This document shows positions 46,251 to 54,695 of a stretch of DNA of 64,000 nucleotides, piece after piece. The notes beneath the pieces are model-generated. The model did no database searches, was not told the DNA's origin, and saw nothing but the letters and a program-made list of their open reading frames with translations. The DNA is taken from contig NZ_JADWYQ010000008.1 of assembly GCF_022414575.1 (NCBI RefSeq), positions 62,001 to 126,000 of the forward strand. The letters run 5' to 3'. This stretch comes from Streptomyces sp. MUM 178J (GTDB lineage Bacteria; Actinomycetota; Actinomycetes; Streptomycetales; Streptomycetaceae). Each line of letters begins with the position of its first letter. Position 1 is the first letter of the stretch. Position numbers and translations under genes: made by a program.

Positions 46251-47018
46251 ATGAGCGTCGGCACATACGCGCCAAAGCCGGGCGCCGCCCCTCTCGGCAG
46301 GATGATCACCGCGCAGGCCGTCTTCGAGACGAAGATGCTGCTGCGCAACGGCGAGCAGCTGCTGCTCACCGTCATCATCCCGTCCCTGCTCCTCGTGCTG
46401 TTCTCGACGGTCGACATCGTCGACACCGGCAGCGGCGAGCCGGTGGATTTCCTCACCCCCGGCGTGCTCGCGCTCGCCGTGATGTCCACGGCGTTCACCG
46501 GTCAGGCCATCGCCACGGGCTTCGAGCGGCGGTACGGGGTGCTCAAACGGCTCGGGGCTTCGCCGATCCCGCGTTGGGCGCTGATGTGTGCCAAGACGCT
46601 GTCGGTGCTGGCCACCGAGCTGCTGCAGATCGGCCTGCTGACGGCCATCGCCTTCGGCCTCGGCTGGTCGCCTGAGGGCAATCCGCTCTCCGTGCTGCTG
46701 CTGCTCGCGCTGGGCACCGCCGCGTTCTCCGGCCTCGGTCTGCTGATGGCGGGCACTCTGAGGGCGGAGGCGACGCTCGCCGCGGCGAATCTGGTGTTCC
46801 TGCTGCTGCTGATCGGCGGCGGGGTGATCGTGCCGCTGGACAAGTTCCCCGGTCCGGTCGCCTCGGCACTCGGACTGCTGCCGATCTCGGCGCTCTCCGA
46901 GGGGCTGCGCGAGGTGCTCCAGCACGGCGCGGCGCTGCCGTGGACCGATCTGGGCGTGCTGGCCGTCTGGGCGGCCGTGGGGCTGGGGGCTGCGGCGCGG
47001 CTGTTCCGGTGGGAGTAG
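46251..47018 (+). CDS. ABC-2 type transporter permease
   Basis: A 255-residue membrane permease with six hydrophobic segments, ABC-2 family (FETKMLLRNGEQLLLTVIIP; GFERRYGVLKRLGASPIPRW; VIVPLDKFPGPVASALGLLP). Partner of the ATPase at 45144; DrrB-like in size and motifs. The RBS aaggagctgcgcgg before the ATG is the third copy of a repeated segment. The transported compound is unknown; heme or lipid export is sometimes proposed because ctaA follows, but this is only context. Confidence 0.92.
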   Translation: MSVGTYAPKPGAAPLGRMITAQAVFETKMLLRNGEQLLLTVIIPSLLLVLFSTVDIVDTGSGEPVDFLTPGVLALAVMSTAFTGQAIATGFERRYGVLKRLGASPIPRWALMCAKTLSVLATELLQIGLLTAIAFGLGWSPEGNPLSVLLLLALGTAAFSGLGLLMAGTLRAEATLAAANLVFLLLLIGGGVIVPLDKFPGPVASALGLLPISALSEGLREVLQHGAALPWTDLGVLAVWAAVGLGAAARLFRWE

Positions 47019-47028
47019 CCGCGGAGCG

Positions 47029-47120
47029 GTCCGGGCGCTGGCCCCGGTCCGGGTCCCGGTCCGGGTCTTGACCCGGGTCCGGTCCGGGTCCCCCGTCCGG
47101 GTCCGGTCCGGGACCCGGTC
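47029..47120. repeat. ggtccggg-rich simple repeat
   Basis: About eight overlapping copies of ggtccggg and cccgg words fill the gap between permease and ctaA. They can form several alternative hairpins and probably end transcription from the ABC genes. Nothing else is seen in the gap before the ctaA promoter. Confidence 0.7.
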
Positions 47121-47199
47121 GGGCGGGGGAATGGTCCGACTGGCCTGACTCGCACCCCTCGTGAACGGTTGCACAAGCCCGCCTCTTACGATGAGGGCC

Positions 47200-48162
47200 G
47201 TGCAGACCCCTCTCGCCTTCATCGCCCAGCGCTGGACGCCGTCCCCGAAGACGCTCCGGCGTGCCGCGCTGTCCGCCGTCGTGATGAGCGTCGTCATCAT
47301 CGTCACCGGCGGCGCGGTCCGGCTGACCGGCTCCGGCCTCGGCTGCGACACCTGGCCCAAGTGCACGGACGACTCACTGTTCACCACGCCCGAGCAGGGC
47401 ATCCACGGGTTGATCGAGTTCGGCAACCGGATGCTCACCTATGTGCTGTCGGCGGCCGTCGGCTGGACGATCATCGCGGCGCGGTCCATGAAGCCGCGGC
47501 GGCGGGGCCTGAGCAGGCTCGCCTGGTCGCAGTTCTGGATCGTGATGGGCAATGCGGTGCTCGGCGGCATCACGGTGCTGGCGGGCCTGAATCCATGGAC
47601 GGTGGCCGGACACTTCCTGCTGGCCAACGGTCTGCTCACGGTTGCCGTCGTCACCTGGCAGCGCGCCCGCGAGGGCGACGGCAGGCCGCGGGTGCGTGTG
47701 CCGAAGCCCGTGCGGCAGCTGTCCTGGGCGATCGTGGCCGCCTCGGTGGCGCTCATCGTGCTGGGCACCGCGGTGACCGGCTCCGGCAAGCACGCGGGCG
47801 ACAGCAGCGAGGTCCCGCGCATGCCGTGGCACTGGGCGGACGTCGCGCACATCCACGCGGCCGCGGCCTGGGCGGTGTGTGCGCTGGCGGTGGCGATATG
47901 GCTGGGGCTGCGGGTGGTGGACGCCCCCGACGACATCCGGGCGCGCGCCCGCGATCTGCTGCTGGTCCTGCTGGCCCAGGGCGGCATCGGCTATCTCCAG
48001 TACTTCACCGGCGTCCCGGAGGTGCTGGTGGCGGCCCATATGCTCGGCTCGGCCCTGATGTGGGTCGCGGTGCTGCGGCTGGCGCTCAGCCTGCGCGAGC
48101 GGGAGGTCACGGCCCCGGGGATTCCGTCCCACGCGGAGCCGACGCCGGCTGTGCGGGCCTGA
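47200..48162 (+). CDS. ctaA: Heme A synthase (COX15/CtaA)
   Basis: Membrane enzyme that oxidises the C8 methyl of heme O to give heme A for cytochrome aa3 oxidase. 320 residues, eight helices; IIVTGGAVRLTGSGLGCDTWPKC with its Cys pair, VLGGITVLAGLNPWTVAGHFLLAN with a heme-ligand His, WHWADVAHIHAAAAW and VLVAAHMLGSALMWV are the family motifs. TACGAT (47187-47192) ends 7 bases before GTG 47200, which suggests a leaderless mRNA starting there; ATG 47191 is an alternative start. ctaB lies nearby on the other strand. Confidence 0.95.
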   Translation: MQTPLAFIAQRWTPSPKTLRRAALSAVVMSVVIIVTGGAVRLTGSGLGCDTWPKCTDDSLFTTPEQGIHGLIEFGNRMLTYVLSAAVGWTIIAARSMKPRRRGLSRLAWSQFWIVMGNAVLGGITVLAGLNPWTVAGHFLLANGLLTVAVVTWQRAREGDGRPRVRVPKPVRQLSWAIVAASVALIVLGTAVTGSGKHAGDSSEVPRMPWHWADVAHIHAAAAWAVCALAVAIWLGLRVVDAPDDIRARARDLLLVLLAQGGIGYLQYFTGVPEVLVAAHMLGSALMWVAVLRLALSLREREVTAPGIPSHAEPTPAVRA

Positions 48163-48331
48163 GCCGGACCGGCCGTCCGGGTGCGACCGTTCCGGCGCGC
48201 CCCGCTCCGAGCACGTCTGTCGCGGCTGCGAGCCGGCCACAGCCCCGCCGTACGACCGGCTCCGGCGTCCCGCCGGGGACGGCCGCCCGCCGTGGTAGGG
48301 CAGGGGTTGGTCCGGCCCTCCGCCCCCGCTG

Positions 48332-49459
48332 TCAGCCCCGGCAGACGGCGGGGGCCCGGAACCGGTCCGCCGGCGCGAGGCCGTAGACGCGGCGGGCGTT
48401 GCCCTCGGCGATCATCGCTGCGACCCGCCGGGCGTCCTGAAGGCACCACGCCCCTTCGGCGACCCAGCCGCCCAGCACCCGGCCCAGTGCCTCGCGGAAG
48501 CTCCGGGCTCCGACGACGTGGAGTTCGGGCAGCCCGCGAGCTCCGCTGGAGAAGAGGAGCTTCCCGAAGGGAGCGAGCTCCAGGATCTCGGCGAGAAGGG
48601 CCGCCGCCCGGGTGCCGGTGTGCGTCAGGGCAGGGCCGAGATCCGCGTACACATGGGGGAAGACGCTCGTCAGATGCGCCGCGTGGCGGTGGTGCGGATA
48701 GCCGCCGAGCAGGACGAGATCAGTGCCGAGCCCGGCGGTCGCCTCGGCGAAGGACGCGAGGTTCAGCGGGTCCGCCACCCCGACGTGGAGTTGCAGCGGC
48801 AGCCCGGAGGCCACGGCGATCCACAGAAGATGCCGTACGAGGACGGGGTCGTCGAGGCGGTCGCCGACGGCGCGCCCGGCCAGCCAGCGCCCTGCCGCAC
48901 CGCGGACCTCGCCGGGCCCCGGGGGGTCGGACGAGTCGGCCGGCGGCGTCTTCACGCCGGCGACCGAGGTGAAGGCGACGGCGTCGGCCGCGGCGCCGTG
49001 GACGGCCTCGGCGAGGTTCGCCAGAAAGGACTCCACGGTGCCGGAGGTGTCGGCGACCTGTTCGGCGAGGAGTTCGAGACGGATGATCTCCCGCGCCTCG
49101 GCCGTGCCCGCCGCGGCGATCTCCGACGGCCCGGTGAGGTCCCCGGGCAGCCCGGTGTCCACCAGGTAGGTGGCGATGCCGCTCCCCCTCAGCAGCCGCC
49201 GCGCCGCCTCCAGGACGCCGAGCTCCCGGCGCCGGGCGAGATAGCGGGCCGGCGGGCAGTGCGGCTCCAGGTCCAGCAGCGGCGGACACCAGCGCCGCAC
49301 CGCGAAGCCGGTCTGCGTGTCGAAGAACGTGGTGCCCGGCGCGGGCGGGCCCGCCGTCCTGCCGAGACACGCCTCGAAGGCGCCGATGCCGAGCTCGGTG
49401 CGGAGCACGCCGTGGCAGTGCTGATCCACGAGGTTCGCCACAGACGCGGCGTCGATCAT
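48332..49459 (-). CDS. Amidohydrolase-2-like protein with a changed catalytic position
   Basis: A 375-residue TIM-barrel protein: NLVDQHCHGVL (first metal His pair), TYLVDTGL, LPLQLHVGVADP and HHRHAAHLTSVFPHVYADLG. The C-terminal segment reads KLLFSSGARGLPELHVVGA, where related amidohydrolases usually have F-S-D-A/S at this place, so the metal-binding Asp appears to be Gly. Length and the rest of the fold look intact. It could be inactive or use another ligand. The ATG has gggag upstream. It stands convergent to ctaA. Substrate is unknown. Confidence 0.85.
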   Translation of the reverse strand: MIDAASVANLVDQHCHGVLRTELGIGAFEACLGRTAGPPAPGTTFFDTQTGFAVRRWCPPLLDLEPHCPPARYLARRRELGVLEAARRLLRGSGIATYLVDTGLPGDLTGPSEIAAAGTAEAREIIRLELLAEQVADTSGTVESFLANLAEAVHGAAADAVAFTSVAGVKTPPADSSDPPGPGEVRGAAGRWLAGRAVGDRLDDPVLVRHLLWIAVASGLPLQLHVGVADPLNLASFAEATAGLGTDLVLLGGYPHHRHAAHLTSVFPHVYADLGPALTHTGTRAAALLAEILELAPFGKLLFSSGARGLPELHVVGARSFREALGRVLGGWVAEGAWCLQDARRVAAMIAEGNARRVYGLAPADRFRAPAVCRG

Positions 49460-49531
49460 CCGGGGCTCCCAGGCGCAGACCGTGCATTCACAGTCCTAAC
49501 GCGTGGCCCCGGGTGGAGGTGTTGCCGGGCT

Positions 49532-49858
49532 TCAGGGATTGGCCGGGCCGCCCAGCTGGATGCCGGCCATCCTCGTCCACTCGTACGGCCCGGTCCGCAC
49601 CTTCGCCGCGAAGTCGCCGTCGAACGACTCGTGCAGGGTGAGCCCGGCCTTCTCGGCCGCCGCCTGGGCGATCGCATGGCTCGGGGCCACCAGGTCGCCC
49701 CAGCCGCCGTCCTCGCCGACGAGCACGATGCGGGTGCCCATCTGGCCGAGGTAGGCGAGCTGGCCCTCGGCGCCGCCGTGCTGCTCGGCGAACGCGCTGA
49801 TCTGCTTGGCGAGCTTGGCCGCGCGGCGCTCGGCGCGGGCGTCTGACTGGGTCTCCAT
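49532..49858 (-). CDS. Hypothetical protein, 108 residues
   Basis: Soluble small protein: a basic helix (ARAERRAAKLAKQISAFAEQH), then GTRIVLVGEDGGWGDLVAPSHAIAQAAAEKAGLTLHES, ending GPYEWTRMAGIQLGG. The frame continues upstream but the ATG at 49858 begins the part with coherent character. It is not recognised as a named family. It lies between ctaB and the amidohydrolase on the same strand. Confidence 0.7.
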   Translation of the reverse strand: METQSDARAERRAAKLAKQISAFAEQHGGAEGQLAYLGQMGTRIVLVGEDGGWGDLVAPSHAIAQAAAEKAGLTLHESFDGDFAAKVRTGPYEWTRMAGIQLGGPANP

Positions 49859-49938
49859 AACCACGATGCTACCGACGAGTAGATCGCTTGGCGACCGCCG
49901 GGCGCGGTGGCGTGGGCCACGCGCGGGCGGGACGGCGG

Positions 49939-50892
49939 CTACCGCAGGAACGGGTCCACGGCGACCGCGACGAACAGCAGCGACACATAGGTGATCGACC
50001 AGTGGAAGAGCCGCATCTCCTTGAGCTTGCCGCCGGTGACGCCTGCCTTGGCCCGCGCCTGGAGCGCATGCGCCTCCCACAGCCACCAGCCGCCGGTGGC
50101 CAGGGCGACCGCGGTGTAGAACCAGCCGGTGTAGCCGAGTGGCTGCAGCAGCAGCGAGACGCCGACCATGACCCAGCTGTAGACGACGATCTGCCGCGCC
50201 ACGGTCCGGTTGGAGGCGATGACAGGCAGCATCGGCACGCCCACGCGCGCGTAGTCGTCCTTCACCTTCATCGACAGCGGCCAGTAGTGCGGCGGCGTCC
50301 AGAAGAAGATGACGAGGAAGAGGATCACCGCGGCCCACGACATCGAGTCGGTCACCGCGGACCAGCCGATCAGCACCGGCATACAGCCGGCGATGCCGCC
50401 CCAGACGATGTTCTGCGCGGTGCGGCGCTTGAGGATCATCGTGTAGACGACGACATAGAAGAGGAGCGCGCCGAGGGCGAGGGCGGCGGACAGCCAGTTG
50501 ACGAGCAGCCCGAACCAGAGGGTGGAGACGAAGGCCAGGGTGACGCCGAAGACGAGGCCCTCACGGGGCGAGACCATGCCGGTGACCAGGGGACGCTGCG
50601 CGGTGCGGTCCATCAGCGCGTCGATGTCGCGGTCGATGTACATGTTCAGGGCGTTCGCGCCGCCCGCGGAGAGGTAGCCGCCGATGCAGGTGGCCAGCAC
50701 CAGCCGGAGGTCCGGTACGCCCTGAGCGGCCAGGAACATCACCGGCACGGTGGTGATCAGCAGCAGTTCGATGATCCGCGGCTTGGTCAGCGCCACGAAT
50801 GCCTTGACGCGGGCCCCGAACGGCCGATGGCCCCCCGGGCTGGGAGTCAAGACGACCCCTGCGGGTCGGGACTCGACGGCCGTCACGCACAC
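49939..50892 (-). CDS. ctaB: Heme O synthase (protoheme IX farnesyltransferase)
   Basis: Membrane prenyltransferase that adds a farnesyl group to heme B, giving heme O. 317 residues from GTG 50892 ([20 protein letters not shown]). Prenyltransferase motifs: [20 protein letters not shown] and [14 protein letters not shown] (the second Asp-rich site), with about nine hydrophobic segments ([20 protein letters not shown]). GTG 50886 is an alternative start. It supplies CtaA with its substrate. The tkt operon is divergent. Confidence 0.95.
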   Translation of the reverse strand: MCVTAVESRPAGVVLTPSPGGHRPFGARVKAFVALTKPRIIELLLITTVPVMFLAAQGVPDLRLVLATCIGGYLSAGGANALNMYIDRDIDALMDRTAQRPLVTGMVSPREGLVFGVTLAFVSTLWFGLLVNWLSAALALGALLFYVVVYTMILKRRTAQNIVWGGIAGCMPVLIGWSAVTDSMSWAAVILFLVIFFWTPPHYWPLSMKVKDDYARVGVPMLPVIASNRTVARQIVVYSWVMVGVSLLLQPLGYTGWFYTAVALATGGWWLWEAHALQARAKAGVTGGKLKEMRLFHWSITYVSLLFVAVAVDPFLR

Positions 50893-51074
50893 CCCTGACA
50901 GAGAAATCCCAGCAAGCTCCGGGAGTGAAGACCCGGTAAAGGCTTGCGCGTACCACGCCACTCTAGACGTTGCCCATATGCCGTTCTCCGCCGGGGTGGG
51001 ATCGTGTTGAGCGGCAGCCGCATGCCGCGCGTATACACGGTCATGCCCATGGTCGAGCCGTCATTCGCGCCGTC

Positions 51075-51174
51075 GTTCGCGGCTTTGTCCGCGGCTTTGT
51101 CCGCGGCGTTGTCCGCGGCGTTGTCCGCAGTGTTGTTGCGGCATCGTCCGCGGCGTTGTTCGCAGCGTTGTTCG
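51075..51174. repeat. 12-bp tandem repeat upstream of tkt
   Basis: About eight units of 12 bases (consensus gtccgcggcgtt, varying to gtccgcggcttt and gttcgcagcgtt) run from 51075 to 51169, one unit being 11 bases; a partial unit follows. It lies in the 530-base region 50893-51422 between the divergent ctaB and tkt. The region also has a TAGGCT hexamer at 51353-51358, a possible tkt -10, and no gene that can be supported. Confidence 0.9.
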
Positions 51175-51422
51175 AACCGGCGTCCGGCCCGGGAACCATG
51201 CCGTCACACCCGCCGTCGCCCCGGCCGCCGCGCACGCCTGCCGCCGGGAGGCGAAGCACCGGGGCGGGCGGCACTCTGGCAGTACGGATGCCCGTATCGT
51301 CCGCCGTCCGCGCCCGATCAGGCGCTCGAATGGATGAGCGTCCGGGCGAGGGTAGGCTCGACAGCGCCCGGTGCGCTCTCAGTCACCGGGATTCGACATG
51401 TGGAGAGGAGCCCTGACTCAGG

Positions 51423-53525
51423 GTGAGCACCAAGCCGACCACGACAGACCTCGAGTGGACCGAATCGGACCGGCGGGCCGTTGACACCGCCCGGGTCCTG
51501 GCCATGGATTCCGTACAGAAGGTCGGCAACGGCCATCCGGGTACGGCCATGAGCCTGGCCCCCGCCGCTTATGTTCTCTTCCAGAAGCTGATGCGGCACG
51601 ACCCGGCGGACCCCGACTGGACCGGCCGTGACCGCTTCGTGCTGTCCGCGGGCCACTCGTCTCTGACCCTGTACATCCAGCTCTACCTCGCCGGGTACGG
51701 GCTGGAGCTGGACGATCTGAAGGCCTTCCGCACCTGGGGTTCCAAGACCCCCGGCCACCCGGAGTACGGCCACACCGCGGGCGTCGAGACGACGACCGGC
51801 CCGCTGGGCCAGGGCGTCGCCAACGCCGTGGGCATGGCCATGGCCGCCCGCTACGAGCGCGGTCTGTTCGACCCGGAGACGCCGCAGGGCGAGAGCCCGT
51901 TCGACCACACCGTCTGGGTGATCGCGGGTGACGGCTGCCTCCAGGAGGGCATCGCCGCCGAGGCGTCCTCGCTGGCAGGTCACCAGAAGCTGGGCAATCT
52001 GGTCCTCCTCTGGGACGACAACCACATCTCGATCGAGGGCGACACGGAGACGGCCGTCTCCGAGGACACCCTGAAGCGGTACGAGGCCTACGGCTGGCAT
52101 GTGCAGCGCGTGGAGCAGCTGCCCGACGGCGACCTCGACCCGGCGGGCCTCTACCGCGCGCTGAAGGCGGCGCAGGAGGAGACCGAGCGGCCGTCCTTCA
52201 TCGCCGCCCGCTCGATCATCGCCTGGCCCGCGCCGAACGCGCAGAACACCGAGGCCGCGCACGGCTCGGCGCTGGGCGACGAGGAGGTAGCGGCCACCAA
52301 GCGCGTCCTGGGCTTTGACCCGGAGCAGGACTTCGAGGTGTCCGACGCGGTCATCGAGCACACCCGCCGGGCGCTGGACCGCGGCCGTGAGGCGCGCGGC
52401 GAGTGGGAGAAGGGGTTCGCCGCCTGGCGCACCGCCAACCCCGAGCGTGCGGCCGCGTTCGACCGGATCCGCGCGGGCGAGCTGCCGGCGGACTGGGAGG
52501 ACGCCCTTCCAGAGTTCGAGACCGGCCACTCCATCGCCACACGCGCCGCCTCCGGCAAGGTGCTCCAGGCGCTGGGCGCGGTCGTGCCCGAGCTGTGGGG
52601 CGGCTCCGCCGACCTGGCGGGCTCCAACAACACCACGATCGACAAGACGTCGTCGTTCCTGCCCGAGGGCAACCCGCTGCCGGAGGCCGACCCGTACGGC
52701 CGCACGATCCACTTCGGCATCCGCGAGCATGCGATGGCCGCGGCGATGAACGGCATCGCGCTGCACGGCAACACCCGCATCTACGGCGGCACTTTCCTCG
52801 TCTTCTCCGACTACATGCGCAACGCGGTGCGGCTGTCCGCGCTGATGCACCTGCCGGTGACGTACGTCTGGACGCACGACTCGATCGGCCTGGGCGAGGA
52901 CGGCCCGACCCACCAGCCGGTGGAGCATCTGGCGTCGCTGCGCGCTATCCCGGGTCTGAACATCGTCCGCCCCGCGGACGCGAACGAGACGGCGATCGCC
53001 TGGCGCGAGATCCTCAAGCGCCACACCAAGGAGTTCGGCGTCGGCGCCCCGCACGGTCTGGCGCTGACCCGGCAGGGCGTGCCGACGTACGACCGCAACG
53101 AGGACGCGGCGAAGGGCGGCTATGTGCTGTTCGAGGCCGAAGGGCCGTCCGGGCAGAGCGCCGCGCCGCAGGTCGTGCTGATCGGCACCGGCTCCGAGGT
53201 GCAGCTCGCGGTCACGGCGCGGGAGCAGCTGCAGGCCGAGGGCATCCCGACCCGGGTGGTGTCGATGCCGTCCGTGGAGTGGTTCGAGGAGCAGGAGCAG
53301 GGGTACCGCGACAGCGTGCTGCCGCCGTCGGTGAAGGCGCGGGTGGCGGTCGAGGCCGGGATCGGTCTGACCTGGCACCGCTATGCGGGAGATGCGGGCC
53401 GCATCGTTTCGCTGGAGCACTTCGGCGCTTCGGCTGACGGCAAGGTCCTCTTCCGCGAGTTCGGCTTCACTGCCGAGGCGGTCGCCGCGGCCGCGCGGGA
53501 ATCGATCGCGGCCGCCGCGCGCTGA
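51423..53525 (+). CDS. tkt: Transketolase
   Basis: Thiamine-diphosphate enzyme of the non-oxidative pentose phosphate branch. 700 residues. N-terminal motifs NGHPGTAMSLAPAAYVLFQK and GHPEYGHTAGVETTTGPLGQ; the ThDP site GDGCLQEGIAAEAS begins near residue 169; the C-terminal half shows HFGIREHAMAAAMNGIALHG and THDSIGLGEDGPTHQPVEHL. The start is GTG with gagaggag 11-12 bases upstream. First gene of tkt-tal-zwf-opcA-pgl. Confidence 0.97.
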   Translation: MSTKPTTTDLEWTESDRRAVDTARVLAMDSVQKVGNGHPGTAMSLAPAAYVLFQKLMRHDPADPDWTGRDRFVLSAGHSSLTLYIQLYLAGYGLELDDLKAFRTWGSKTPGHPEYGHTAGVETTTGPLGQGVANAVGMAMAARYERGLFDPETPQGESPFDHTVWVIAGDGCLQEGIAAEASSLAGHQKLGNLVLLWDDNHISIEGDTETAVSEDTLKRYEAYGWHVQRVEQLPDGDLDPAGLYRALKAAQEETERPSFIAARSIIAWPAPNAQNTEAAHGSALGDEEVAATKRVLGFDPEQDFEVSDAVIEHTRRALDRGREARGEWEKGFAAWRTANPERAAAFDRIRAGELPADWEDALPEFETGHSIATRAASGKVLQALGAVVPELWGGSADLAGSNNTTIDKTSSFLPEGNPLPEADPYGRTIHFGIREHAMAAAMNGIALHGNTRIYGGTFLVFSDYMRNAVRLSALMHLPVTYVWTHDSIGLGEDGPTHQPVEHLASLRAIPGLNIVRPADANETAIAWREILKRHTKEFGVGAPHGLALTRQGVPTYDRNEDAAKGGYVLFEAEGPSGQSAAPQVVLIGTGSEVQLAVTAREQLQAEGIPTRVVSMPSVEWFEEQEQGYRDSVLPPSVKARVAVEAGIGLTWHRYAGDAGRIVSLEHFGASADGKVLFREFGFTAEAVAAAARESIAAAAR

Positions 53526-53570
53526 CGGCGTCATACGCATTCTGCACAAGGACTAGGAGATGCAACTCTC

Positions 53571-54689
53571 ATGACAGACGCACTCAAGCGCCTCTCCGAC
53601 GAAGGCGTCGCGATCTGGCTGGACGACCTGTCGCGCAAGCGGATCACCTCCGGCAATCTGGCCGAGCTGATCGACGAGCAGCACGTCGTGGGCGTCACCA
53701 CCAACCCTTCGATCTTCCAGAAGGCGATCAGCGGCGGCGACGGCTACGAGCAGCAGCTCGCGGACCTCGCTGTGCGCAAGGTGACCGTCGAGGAAGCCGT
53801 CCGCATGATCACGACGGCGGATGTGCGGGACGCGGCCGACATCCTGCGTCCGGTCTTCGACGCCACCGGCGGTCAGGACGGCCGGGTCTCCATCGAGGTG
53901 GACCCGCGCCTCGCCCACAACACGGCGGCCACCGTCGCCGAGGCCAAGCAGCTCGCCTGGCTGGTGGACCGGCCGAACACGCTGATCAAGATCCCGGCCA
54001 CCAAGGCGGGCCTGCCGGCGATCACCGAGGTGATCGGCCTGGGCATCAGCGTCAATGTGACGCTGATCTTCTCGCTGGAGCGCTACCGCGAGGTGATGGA
54101 CGCCTACCTGGCCGGTCTGGAGAAGGCCAAGGAGCGCGGCCTGGACCTGTCCAAGATCCAGTCGGTGGCGTCGTTCTTCGTGTCCCGTGTGGACACCGAG
54201 ATCGACAAGCGGCTGGACGCGCTGGGCACCCCTGAGGCCAAGGAGCTGCGCGGCAAGGCGGCTCTCGCCAACGCCCGCCTGGCGTACGAGGCGTACGAAG
54301 AGGTGTTCGCATCCGACCGCTGGGCGGTGCTGGACAAGGCGCAGGCCAACCGCCAGCGTCCGCTGTGGGCGTCGACCGGTGTGAAGGACCCTGCATACAA
54401 GGACACGCTGTACGTCGACGAGCTGGTCGCGCCCGGCACGGTGAACACCATGCCCGAGGCCACGCTGGAGGCGACCGCCGACCACGGCGAGATCACCGGC
54501 GACACGGTGCGCGGCTCCTACGAGCAGGCGCGCGCCGACCTGGACGCCCTGGCGAAGCTCGGCATCTCCTACGACGACGTGGTGCGGCTGCTGGAGGACG
54601 AGGGCGTCGAGAAGTTCGAGGCGTCCTGGAACGACCTGCTCAAGTCGACCGAGGCGGAGCTCGAGCGCCTCACCCCGTCGGAGGGCTGA
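53571..54689 (+). CDS. tal: Transaldolase
   Basis: Transfers a dihydroxyacetone unit between sugar phosphates in the non-oxidative branch. 372 residues, the long transaldolase type. Schiff-base Lys140 lies in [25 protein letters not shown] and [20 protein letters not shown] are conserved. An aaggactaggag leader precedes the ATG. It lies 45 bases after tkt and 6 before zwf. Confidence 0.97.
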   Translation: MTDALKRLSDEGVAIWLDDLSRKRITSGNLAELIDEQHVVGVTTNPSIFQKAISGGDGYEQQLADLAVRKVTVEEAVRMITTADVRDAADILRPVFDATGGQDGRVSIEVDPRLAHNTAATVAEAKQLAWLVDRPNTLIKIPATKAGLPAITEVIGLGISVNVTLIFSLERYREVMDAYLAGLEKAKERGLDLSKIQSVASFFVSRVDTEIDKRLDALGTPEAKELRGKAALANARLAYEAYEEVFASDRWAVLDKAQANRQRPLWASTGVKDPAYKDTLYVDELVAPGTVNTMPEATLEATADHGEITGDTVRGSYEQARADLDALAKLGISYDDVVRLLEDEGVEKFEASWNDLLKSTEAELERLTPSEG

Positions 54690-54695
54690 CCCACC

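Noticed and set aside
46067..46254. Two separate 31-residue coding genes
   Set aside because: They are nearly identical and arise from the 92-bp repeat; they are described with the repeat and not listed as genes, because expression is unproven.
44901..47438. An 845-codon open frame on the minus strand
   Set aside because: It is antisense to the ABC transporter genes and the start of ctaA, which have strong motifs; the antisense translation is low-complexity.
51075..51174. CRISPR array
   Set aside because: The units are contiguous 12-mers without spacers, and no cas genes are present.
50970..51416. A 148-codon open frame across the 12-bp repeats
   Set aside because: All frames stay open because of the repeat; the translation is a repetitive VRGF/VRGVV run with no start signal or homology.
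51318..53549. A 743-codon open frame on the minus strand
   Set aside because: It is the antisense shadow of transketolase.
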